The notes under the pieces were generated by a model. The model worked only from the letters and a program-made list of their open reading frames with translations, did no database searches and was not told where the DNA came from. Position numbers and translations under genes: made by a program. This document shows positions 8,386-17,200 of a stretch of 64,000 bases of DNA, in pieces. Positions within the stretch are counted from its first letter, which is position 1. Each line of letters starts with the position of its first letter. This DNA comes from Azospira sp. I13 (lineage in GTDB: Bacteria > Pseudomonadota > Gammaproteobacteria > Burkholderiales > Rhodocyclaceae), in assembly GCF_003112695.1 (NCBI RefSeq), contig NZ_BFBP01000008.1:32226-96225 (forward strand). Reading direction: 5' to 3'.

Positions 8386-10526
8386 TGGGCGGCTGCAGGG
8401 GCCACGGGTTCGGCCGGGGCCGGCTCGATTTCAACGCTGGTACCCACCGCCGGCGCTGCCACCGGGGCCACTACGGCACCGTCTTCACCCTGGGGCGCCT
8501 TGGCGGCCAGGGCACCGGGGCGGGGCTGTTTGAGGTCGGCAAACTTCTCGTTGGCCGCCCGCAGCAGGGCCTGCAACAGGGTATCGGCACCTTGCTGGTC
8601 AAGAATGAGGCGGGGCGTGGCGAGAACGATCAGCTCGGTGCCGTTTTCTTCCTGGTTCTTGGCCCGGAAGGCGGCGCCCAGATAGGGAATGTCGGCGGCG
8701 CCGGGCACCTTGGTCTGGGTATCGTTGGCGTCTTGCCGGCGCATACCGCCCATGAAGATGGTGGCGCCGTCGGCACTGATGAGGTCGGTTTCCAGCTGGC
8801 GGTTGGAAAGGATCGGGTAGCTGTTGCCGTCGATGGTCTTGTTGCCGGAAACGGTGTCATCCTTGACCTTGATGACCATGCGTACTTCGTTGTTGTTGGT
8901 CACCCAGGGGGTCACTTCCAGCTGCAGGCCGATTTTCTTGAACTCCACTTCCACTGCGGTCTGGGTGGAGGTACCGGAGATCAGCTTGCCCTTGGGAATG
9001 GGCTCTTCGCTGCCCACGTTGATCTTGGCGGTGGCGCCGTTGCGCACGACGATCTTGGGGTTGGAGAGCAGGGAGAAGGCGGTCTGGCTGGCCAGCAATT
9101 GCAGGGTGGCAAAGTTGCTCTTGTGCACCACGCCGGCCGAGAAAGTGGGATTGGTGAAATCCTTGGCGATCAGGTTGGTGGCAAAGTCCGTGGTGATGTT
9201 GCCGGTGGATTTGAGATACCACTCGACGCCGTAACGCATGGCGTTGTTGAGGCGCACTTCGGCAATGGCCACTTCCACCTGCACCGAGGGGGGCCGGCGG
9301 TCCATGCGGTCCAGCAGCTTCTTGATTTCGGCGAATTCCGCGGGGGAGGCATAGATCAGCAGGCTGTTGCTGGTCTTGTCGGCCAGTACGTTGATCTCGG
9401 TGGCGTTACGCAGCACGGCCTTGGAAAGGGTCAGCAGGTTGGGCGCCAGGTCGGTGGCGGTCTGCATGGAAAGGGGGTACTGGAAAATCTGCCGGTCATT
9501 GCCGTTGCGCACGTCGGCCTGCTTAAGGAAGCCTTCCACCAGATCCCGGGAGACCTTGTTGGCGGCGACGATGACCACCCGCTCCATTTCGGGAATCTGC
9601 TTCACTTCGAACTGCTTCACGTTGGCCGGGGCACCGGCGGTGAGCTGGGTCTGGTAGCTGTCGAGTACGGCAACGAGGCCGGCGGCAGTGAGGAACTTGG
9701 GGCTGTAGACGATGATGTACTTGCCCAGGAATGCCGGCACGTCGGCATCCTTGACCAGGGAATCGAGGGCCCGCAGATCGGCGTTGCTGGTGTTGGCAAG
9801 AATGATGTTGCCGGGCAGCAGGGTGAGCTTGTCGGTGCTTTTCACCACTTGCTTGGCCAGGCCGAGGAAATCCTTGCTTTCCAGGAACTTGAGCTTGAAC
9901 AGGCCCACCGAATCGCCAATGCGGGCGGCCCCGGGCGGCGTGGCGGCGGGGCCCTGGCTACCGGCCTCGCCCTTGTCTTCGGCGCTGCCGATCAGGTAGA
10001 CCTTGCCGTTCCGGCGCACCCGCACGCCGTTGGCGTCGAGAAGGCTTTCGAAGAGGCCGATGACTTCATCCCGGGTGGCTTCGGCATCGAAGACGAGGTT
10101 CACGTTACGGTCGCGGAAGCTGTCCTGGAAGCTGTAGGGCGCCTTGATGTACTCGCTCATGAAGGCAACGATGACGTCCTTCAGGCTGACGCTGTCGAAA
10201 TCCAGGCGAACGTGCTTGGGCTTTTCCCGGCTGCCTTTGTTGCTGTCGTTGATGCTTTTGTTGACCGCCTTGGTGACGTCGATTTCGCCGATGATCCCGG
10301 AACCCGGCCGGGCCGGCAGGCCCATGGTGGCGTAGTCGTTTTCCTGCCGCAGCTGGCGGTTGCGCTCGGCCAGCTTCTGCAACTCGGAATCAGTGCGCAC
10401 GGCATGTTCGGCAACCTGGCCGGCAGCTGGCGGCACGAAGGGGTCCAGCAAGCCGCAGGCGGCCAGTTGGCTGATGAGCAGGGCCATCAGGCAGGGGGCA
10501 AGCAAGCGGGATTTGAATGTGATCAC
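8382..10526 (-). CDS. Type II secretion/type IV pilus-family secretin (GspD/PilQ-like lipoprotein)
   Basis: The 714-residue product begins with a lipoprotein signal peptide (LISQLAACG, Cys24). An N-terminal STN/N0-like module contains VRLDFDSVSLKDVIVAFMSE. N1-type repeats follow (KQIPEMERVVIVAANKVSRD). The C-terminal secretin domain includes NPKIVVRNGATAKINVG, EVTPWVTNNNEVRMVIKVKD and VPGAADIPYLGAAFR, the last being the classic secretin signature. Secretins form the multimeric outer-membrane gate of type II secretion and type IV pili. It overlaps its neighbours by 4 nt on both sides, which indicates one tightly coupled operon. A Pro/Ala-rich tail follows the secretin domain. Confidence 0.9.
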   Translation of the reverse strand: MITFKSRLLAPCLMALLISQLAACGLLDPFVPPAAGQVAEHAVRTDSELQKLAERNRQLRQENDYATMGLPARPGSGIIGEIDVTKAVNKSINDSNKGSREKPKHVRLDFDSVSLKDVIVAFMSEYIKAPYSFQDSFRDRNVNLVFDAEATRDEVIGLFESLLDANGVRVRRNGKVYLIGSAEDKGEAGSQGPAATPPGAARIGDSVGLFKLKFLESKDFLGLAKQVVKSTDKLTLLPGNIILANTSNADLRALDSLVKDADVPAFLGKYIIVYSPKFLTAAGLVAVLDSYQTQLTAGAPANVKQFEVKQIPEMERVVIVAANKVSRDLVEGFLKQADVRNGNDRQIFQYPLSMQTATDLAPNLLTLSKAVLRNATEINVLADKTSNSLLIYASPAEFAEIKKLLDRMDRRPPSVQVEVAIAEVRLNNAMRYGVEWYLKSTGNITTDFATNLIAKDFTNPTFSAGVVHKSNFATLQLLASQTAFSLLSNPKIVVRNGATAKINVGSEEPIPKGKLISGTSTQTAVEVEFKKIGLQLEVTPWVTNNNEVRMVIKVKDDTVSGNKTIDGNSYPILSNRQLETDLISADGATIFMGGMRRQDANDTQTKVPGAADIPYLGAAFRAKNQEENGTELIVLATPRLILDQQGADTLLQALLRAANEKFADLKQPRPGALAAKAPQGEDGAVVAPVAAPAVGTSVEIEPAPAEPVAPAAAQ

Positions 10527-11116
10527 TGGGATGTTTCCTTACGAGATTCTGCCCTGCGCGCATTGAGCTGCTGCAGGCTGGGACGCCGGCGGGCCGGCAG
10601 GTCCACAACTTTGGTGCCTTCGGGGGTCTGCACGGTCACCTGGGTGGCGCCGACTTCCTTGAGGGTGCCATTGGCCAGGGCTTCGCCGGGCTTTACGGCG
10701 CCACCGGGCGTGAGGGCCAGGGATACGCCGGGGAACATCATGATGCCGCCCACCGGGCCGCTGGGCCGGACATTGCCCTGGGGGGCCGCCACCCGACCCC
10801 AGGGCTGGCCCGCGGGGTCAAAGGGGTTGCGGGCCTGGGCATAGTCGAGGGGCGCAGCAGCCACGGCAGAAGCCGCGGCGGGCAGCGCCAGGGGCTTGGG
10901 GGACAGGGGCAGAAAGCCGAACAGGCGGGCGGCCTGGTACAAGATGGCCACGATCAGCAGGCACAACAGCAGGGCATTGGCCAACCAGAGGCCAAGGGCC
11001 GGGGTGAAATTGCCCAGGCGCCCCATACGGCCCATACGCCCCGTGCCCGCCAGGCGTGGCTGTGCGCGGGGGCCGCGGGAAAAAGGGAAAGAGAAGGCCG
11101 GCTTGCGGAATTTCAT
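10523..11116 (-). CDS. GspC/PilP-like periplasmic linker protein
   Basis: I choose the ATG at 11116, which overlaps the upstream stop as ATGA; the frame continues further upstream only inside the neighbouring gene. The 197-residue protein has a short basic cytoplasmic segment, one transmembrane helix (about residues 35-56, LGLWLANALLLCLLIVAILY) and a Pro/Ala-rich linker. A small periplasmic beta domain contains YAQARNPFDPAGQPWG and MMFPGVSLALTPGGAVKPGE. The NPFDP motif and size fit GspC homology regions or PilP, which connect the inner membrane platform to the secretin. The neighbouring secretin gene supports this. Confidence 0.65.
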   Translation of the reverse strand: MKFRKPAFSFPFSRGPRAQPRLAGTGRMGRMGRLGNFTPALGLWLANALLLCLLIVAILYQAARLFGFLPLSPKPLALPAAASAVAAAPLDYAQARNPFDPAGQPWGRVAAPQGNVRPSGPVGGIMMFPGVSLALTPGGAVKPGEALANGTLKEVGATQVTVQTPEGTKVVDLPARRRPSLQQLNARRAESRKETSQ

Positions 11117-11760
11117 TCGGCAGGCCCCATGACAAGCAGGCTGAGGGTGCCATCGAGGCGGACTTCCCGGCGCTCGGGGTCGGCCTTGATGCTGAGGTCC
11201 TGCCACAGGCTGCCGCTGGCAGCATCACCCAGCTGCATGACGACGGCCAGGAGCGCCTGGGAATCGGTACTGGAAAGGCTAACGTTCAAAGGCACGATCT
11301 GGCTGCCCCCCCGACCAGGGGAACTGGCGCCCACCAGCAGTTCTTCGAGTTTGACGCTCTCCGGCAAGACCCGGGAGATGGCAGCCCGCAGGCTTTCATC
11401 ATCGACCTTGCCGTCTTCGTTGTAGCCAATGAGGGAGGCCATGGATTCGGCGTAGGCAAAGCCGATCTTCTGGTAGCGGCCTTCGATTTCGGGGCGCTGG
11501 GCCACCACCTGGCGCATTTCCTCGAGGCGGGATTGCAGGTCGTTGCCGGCCCGCTTGCGGGCGCCGGTAACAGAACCAGAGGCTGCGGGAGAATCATCGG
11601 AACGGCTGGCGGCGCGATCGGCCGGCCCCCCGGATTGATCCAGGTAGATCAATCCGCCCAGGAGCAGGGCCACGCCAACCAGCAGATAGGTTCGAGCCTG
11701 ATTCTTGCCCGCCCCTGCACCTGCCTGAAGTTTGCCGCGAATGGCGACCAGCCAACCCAT
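11113..11760 (-). CDS. GspM/PilO-like inner-membrane protein
   Basis: The 215-residue protein has one N-terminal transmembrane helix (about 25-42, TYLLVGVALLLGGLIYL). After a short linker comes a coiled-coil region (NDLQSRLEEMRQVVAQRPE), then an alpha/beta domain (IVPLNVSLSSTDSQALLAVV). This is the usual plan of PilO and GspM. Its position, immediately upstream of the GspC/PilP-like and secretin genes with ATGA overlap, matches the O-P-Q order of type IV pilus operons. Direct family recognition is weak, so the label is structural. Confidence 0.6.
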   Translation of the reverse strand: MGWLVAIRGKLQAGAGAGKNQARTYLLVGVALLLGGLIYLDQSGGPADRAASRSDDSPAASGSVTGARKRAGNDLQSRLEEMRQVVAQRPEIEGRYQKIGFAYAESMASLIGYNEDGKVDDESLRAAISRVLPESVKLEELLVGASSPGRGGSQIVPLNVSLSSTDSQALLAVVMQLGDAASGSLWQDLSIKADPERREVRLDGTLSLLVMGPAE

Positions 11761-11762
11761 CG

Positions 11763-12248
11763 TTACTGGACGATGACGCGTTCGACCGTGAAGGTCATGT
11801 CTTCTGCGAAGCCGTCCTTGCCCAGAATCGGGAAGGTGAAGCTCTTGCCGGGCTGCAATTCAGCCACGGGAATCTGGGTCTGGTAGGCCTTGTTGCGTTT
11901 GACGTCGAAGGTGAACAGGCGCAGGTTTTTCCGGCTTTCGTCGAAACTCATCAGGCTCTTGGCGTAGGCCCAGCCGAAAGCCTGGTTCTTCAGCACCAGG
12001 GACATGAAGCTATTGACCTCCAGCGCCACATCGCCAGATTTGAGGCGAATGATCGTGGCCTGGGAAAGATCGAGACCCGGCCTTTCCAGCTCGGCCTGAC
12101 GGGCCAGGATGGCCTTGGTTTCGCCCGGCACTTCGTAGGCCGCCCACTGTGCAGTGGTGGCACAACCTGCCAACAGCATGAGGGCCAGGAAAGGAACGGC
12201 GAAATGCTTGCGGAGGACGGGGCGCAGGGAAAACAGGATGTTTGTCAT
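11763..12248 (-). CDS. Lipoprotein, paralogue of the lipoprotein at 570-1043
   Basis: The 161-residue product has a lipoprotein signal (ALMLLAGCAT, Cys29). Its C-terminal half, with LRLFTFDVKRNKAYQT, then PGKSFTFPILGKDGFAED, aligns with the C-terminal half of the 570-1043 lipoprotein. It is the first gene of the secretin operon (2 nt before the GspM/PilO-like gene). It could serve as a pilotin-like outer-membrane factor or assembly aid for the secretin; that is inference from position. No family name is recognised. Confidence 0.75.
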   Translation of the reverse strand: MTNILFSLRPVLRKHFAVPFLALMLLAGCATTAQWAAYEVPGETKAILARQAELERPGLDLSQATIIRLKSGDVALEVNSFMSLVLKNQAFGWAYAKSLMSFDESRKNLRLFTFDVKRNKAYQTQIPVAELQPGKSFTFPILGKDGFAEDMTFTVERVIVQ

Positions 12249-12445
12249 GACCTATTGATGCAATTGAACAAAACTTTGGCAGTTTAACATCATTGGCGCC
12301 GCTCCCAATCGTTAAGCCAGGCAAAGCCGGAGAGGGTTTGCGGCCCGGTGGAAGCACGGCCGGCCATACCGGAGGCATCAAGTCGCCACCGATCCGGGAA
12401 AAGTCAGGCGTAAGACGGCAACTCGCCTATTTTTCAATCAGTTAA

Positions 12446-14101
12446 GTGACTTTATGGCGAGTTCATGAAAAAATCCGACCATTGCCCATCCCGCAGAATC
12501 TCCCCATCAACGCCGCCCGCCTTCCCACCCTCTCCTTCCGCGCCTGCGCCCTGGCCGCTTTGCTGTTCTGCCAAGGAGGATGGGCGGAGGACGGCGCTGC
12601 GGTTCCCCGCTTTGGCATTTCCCGCTTTGTCGTGGAGGGCAACAGCCTTCTGCCGGCCGACGAGGTGGCGGCGATATTGGCCCGCCACGCCGGCACTGAC
12701 CGCACTTTCAGCGACATTCAACGGGCCGTGGAAGACCTGGAGGCCGCCTACCGGGCCGCCGGTTATTCCACCGTATCAGTGGTGCTGCCCGAGCAGGTGC
12801 TGGAATCCGGCGAGATTCGCCTGACGGTGCAGGAGACCCGCCTGGGCAAGGTGCACGTAAGCGGCCAGCAGCATTTCGACGAAGCCAACCTGCGGGCCAG
12901 CCTGCCCGCCCTGCGGGAGGGCGAGGCGCCCAATCTGCAGGCCTTGTCGCGCAATCTGCAAGTGGCCAACGAAAGCCCGGCCAAGCAGGTGCAGGTGATC
13001 CTCCAGGGCAGCGAAGTGCCGGGCCAGGTGGATGCGGCGGTGCGGGTCAGCGACGAAAAGCCCTGGCGTCTTTTCGCCACCCTGGACAACACCGGCACGG
13101 TGGAAACCGGCCGGATGCGCCTGGGCCTGGGCGCCCAGCACGCCAACCTTTTCAATCGCGACCATGTGCTGACGGCCCAATACACCACCGCGCCGGATGC
13201 GCTGGACCAGGTATCGGTCTACGGCCTGGGTTACCGGATTCCCCTCTACGCCAGCAGCGACACCCTGGAATTCTTCGCCGGCCGTTCGGACGTCAGCTCG
13301 GGCACCGTGGCCAATCTCTTCACCGTCAGCGGTGCCGGTACCGTGCTGGGGGCCCGCTACACGCGCAACCTGGCCCGCCACGGCATCTACGACCACAAGG
13401 CCACCCTGGGCCTGGATTACCGGGCCTATGAAAACCAGGTGCGCCCCCTCGGTGGCGGTGCTTCCCTGCTACCCGACTACACCGTCACGCCCCTGCTGGC
13501 CACCTATAGCGGCGCCCTGGACTGGACCACCGCCCGCGCCGGCTTTGCTGCCACCTGGATGCGCAACCTGCCTTATACGGACAAGGGCCGTGAGGCCCAG
13601 CTCAAACAGGTGCGGCTGGGGGCCCGGGAGGATTACTCCCTGTGGCGCCTGAGCGGCAATTACAGCCAGGCCCTGGCCGGCGACTGGCAGGCTGTGGCTG
13701 CCTTTTCCGGCCAGTACACCCGGGACCAACTGGTTTCCGCCGAACAGTTCGGCGCCGGCGGCGTGGCTTCGGTACGCGGCTTCAACGAGCGGGCCGTGGC
13801 CATGGATCGCGGCTACCGGGGCAGCCTGGAGCTTTACACCCCCGAGTTGAAGGGCTGGGTGCCGATTGAAGGTGCCAATCTGCGGCTGCTCGGTTTTTAT
13901 GATTTTGCGTCGATCCGCCTCAACCATGCGCTCCCCGGCGAAGTCTCCCGGGAAGGCCTGGCGAGTGCCGGTGTCGGCCTGCGCCTGAACGTCAGCAAGC
14001 GTTTCAGCCTGGGTGCGGACTACGCCCAGGTGCTGGATGGCGCCGGCACCAAGCGGGCCGGCGATGACCGGCTGCATGTCAATCTGATGCTCAGTTATTG
14101 A
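12446..14101 (+). CDS. Two-partner secretion outer-membrane transporter, ShlB/FhaC/HecB family (TpsB)
   Basis: The reading frame begins at GTG 12446 (a TTG at 12482 is an alternative) and encodes up to 551 residues. After a signal peptide ending in GGWAE, a POTRA region (about 60-190) contains FVVEGNSLLPADEVAAIL, AYRAAGYSTVSVVLPEQ and GEIRLTVQETRLGKVHVSG. The remainder is a 16-strand-type barrel. It includes LDNTGTVETGRMRLGLG and the conserved VRGFNERA motif, whose Arg sits on the L6 loop, and ends in an aromatic-terminated strand (MLSY). FhaC-type proteins export one large TpsA substrate, which lies directly downstream here. Confidence 0.93.
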   Translation: MTLWRVHEKIRPLPIPQNLPINAARLPTLSFRACALAALLFCQGGWAEDGAAVPRFGISRFVVEGNSLLPADEVAAILARHAGTDRTFSDIQRAVEDLEAAYRAAGYSTVSVVLPEQVLESGEIRLTVQETRLGKVHVSGQQHFDEANLRASLPALREGEAPNLQALSRNLQVANESPAKQVQVILQGSEVPGQVDAAVRVSDEKPWRLFATLDNTGTVETGRMRLGLGAQHANLFNRDHVLTAQYTTAPDALDQVSVYGLGYRIPLYASSDTLEFFAGRSDVSSGTVANLFTVSGAGTVLGARYTRNLARHGIYDHKATLGLDYRAYENQVRPLGGGASLLPDYTVTPLLATYSGALDWTTARAGFAATWMRNLPYTDKGREAQLKQVRLGAREDYSLWRLSGNYSQALAGDWQAVAAFSGQYTRDQLVSAEQFGAGGVASVRGFNERAVAMDRGYRGSLELYTPELKGWVPIEGANLRLLGFYDFASIRLNHALPGEVSREGLASAGVGLRLNVSKRFSLGADYAQVLDGAGTKRAGDDRLHVNLMLSY

Positions 14102-14291
14102 GCTTTTTTATCAGCCCGAGCCTGCCCGGCTCCCGGCGGCCTTGCTTCACAGCGGTTTTTTTCCCGTGTGCTAGGCTGAATCGAGAAAGCCACCCCTGGT
14201 GGAATGAGGGTGGTCGGCGAGCCACCGCCCGATCCGGCGGGGCAGACGGGCGTTGAATGTTGTTTTTTCCCTGGGGTTCAGGGGGGTGCGT

Positions 14292-17200
14292 ATGGTCAGT
14301 CTGAAAACTCGGTGCCGTTCCCGGCAATATTCCCCCACGGTGCTGGCCGCTGCCGTGGCTGCCTGCTTTGCCTTCCCGGGCACCGTTCTGGCAATGCCCA
14401 CGGGCCCCACCGTTGCGAACGGCCAGGCCAGCATCAGCCAGGCCGGCAACGTGCTGACGGTACGCAACAGCTCCGGCGCCATCATCAACTGGCAGGGCTT
14501 TTCCATCGGCGCCGGCGAGACGGCGCGCTTTCTCCAGCCTTCGGCCAGCAGCGCCGTACTGAACCGGGTAATCGGCCAGGACCCGAGCCAGATTCTCGGC
14601 CAGTTGAGCTCCAACGGCCGGGTTTTCCTGATCAACCCCAACGGTATCGTTTTTGGCCAGGGCGCCCAGATCAACGTGGGCGGGCTGGTAGCGTCGACCC
14701 TGAATCTCTCCGACCAGGATTTCCTGGCGGGCAAGCTGCGCTTCACCGGCGGCAACGGGGCCGGTGGCATCGAGAATCAGGGCCTACTGCAGGCAGCCAA
14801 GGGCGGTGCCATCTATCTGGTGGCGCCGACGGTGGAGAACCGGGGGGTCATCCGTGCGCCATCGGGGGACATCCTGGTGGCGGCGGGGGAATCGGTGCGC
14901 GTGGCCGATGTCCGCACGCCGGACCTGTGGGTGGAAATCACCGCCGGCAAGGGCGAGGCTCTGAACCTCGGCCAGTTGCTGGCCGGGGCCGGCAATATCG
15001 GCATGTTTGCCGGCCGCATCAGCCAAAGTGGCGTGATTTCGGCCAATACGGCAAGCCGGGATGCCCAGGGCCGCATCGTCCTGCGGGCGGTGGATCAGGT
15101 GGAATTGACGGCGGGTAGCCGCACCGAGGCGGCCGGCGTTCGCGGCGGCAGTGTGCAGGTGCAAGCCACGGCCGGCGATGCCCTGGTCAGCGGCCAGGTA
15201 TCGGCGGACGGCAGCGCCGCCAAGGGCGGCAATGTGCAGATTCTCGGCCAGCGCGTGGCCTTGCTCGACGGTGCTCGGGTTTCTGCCGACGGGCAGACGG
15301 GGGGCGGGCAGGTGCTGGTGGGCGGCGATTTCCGGGGTGAAAACTCGGCGATCCAGAATGCCCGGCTGACCTTTGTCGGCGCGGATGCACACCTGAGCGC
15401 CAACGCCCTGGCCAAGGGCGATGGCGGCAAGGTGGTGGTCTGGGCCGACGACACAACGCGCTTCTTCGGCAGCCTGGCGGCCAAGGGCGGCCTGCGCGGC
15501 GGCAACGGCGGCCAGGCGGAAGTCTCGGGCAAGTCCTTTCTCTCGATGCGAGGTACGGCAGACCTGGCGGCCCCCCGAGGGAAATCGGGCCAGCTGCTGC
15601 TGGACCCGGACATGATCCAGATCGTCGGGGGTTCCGGGGATGGCACGACAGACGGTACCAGCACATTCTCCGGCAGTAGCGCAGGCACTATTTTCATGGG
15701 CGGCGCCGGCCCCAGCATCATCTATCAGTCTGAACTGGAAGGTATTGGCGGCAACGTTTGGTTGGAAGCTGCCAGCGGTATCAAAACCAGCGGCACCTTT
15801 GCCAGCAATCTGGTGACCATCGGCGGCAACCTGACGATGAAGACCCAGAACAATACCGGAAATGGCAATACGGCTTATGGTATCGACCTGACGAGCGAAG
15901 GCAGTAACCCTGATCTCAAGTTCAAGGCGAATGGGGACATATTGCTAGCCACCGGTTATGGCGGAGACGCTGCACCGATCAAGACAGGCTTGCTGGAGGC
16001 AGGGCTGGGTAAAAACATTTCCATCCAGTCGAGCGGGGCGATCTACACCAATGGCCTCCGCACTTCGAGTGGCGACATCAATCTTTCTGCCGCCAACGGG
16101 GACATTATCCAGGGCACCGGCCTCAGCAACGTCATTTCCCTGGGCGGCGCCACACCGGGGATTTTGACGCTTTCCGCCCCGGGCCATGCCATCTCCCTGA
16201 TGAATCAGAATAATTACATCACTCTGGTGGGGAATGTCACCAGCAGCAGCTTCAGCCTCTACGACCGGGTGATATCGGTCACCCAGGCTACTGGCACTTT
16301 CCTGAACACCGGCCTTTTTTCGCTGAGCATGGGGGGAGAGGGTTTCGCCAATTTCACCAACTCCGGAAATGCATTTACCTCGTTCTCGGCTTATCTCGAG
16401 GGCATGAACGGTGTGCAGGTTTTTAGCAGCAGCGCCCTCTCCTTGGGTAGCGCCGGCATCACTGGCGGCGGTGGCAGCTCCAGCATTGATGTGCGGACCA
16501 GCCAGTCTTTCAACGCCCAGGGATATGGCATCAACGTGACGGCCGCCGATGACGTCACGCTGCGTGCAACCGGTAACCTGACCGCCGGGCCTATCCATGC
16601 CGGGACCATTTCGCTCATTTCCGGAGACGGCTCCACCGCCGGCATCATCACCTTGAAGGGGGATCTCAAGGCGCTGCAGACCGGGTTGTCGACAGATGCA
16701 CCCGCCATTGTCGTTTCCACTCAGGACGTCGGCGGGCAGATCGTTAATGAAGCCAATCTCTCCACGGTCAGCGGCGGCATTACCCTGATCTCCAATGGCT
16801 CCATCAACGTCAATAACCTGATGCCGAAGCGCACCATCACGGCGGATGGAATTGTCAGCCTCGATGCAGGAACCTCCATTACACGGGCAGCCGGCTCTGC
16901 CGGGGCGGACATCACCTCGACCTCGGCTACCGTTTCTTTAACGGCCCAGTCCGGCATTGATATCGGCGGTACCGCCATCGGCGGCGAGAACATCAATATC
17001 ACGTGGTCCAGCGGCGATTACATGCTGAATACCCTGTACACCCTGGGCACGGTGAATCTGGTGGTTGATACGGGCAAGATCGTTAACGCAGCGGGGGCTG
17101 GCGTAACCAACATCAAGGCTTCCAGCATTTCCCTCTCCGCCTATGGGGACATCGGCATGGATACGGACGGGATTACGCCATTGCCCATCCTGACCCAGAC

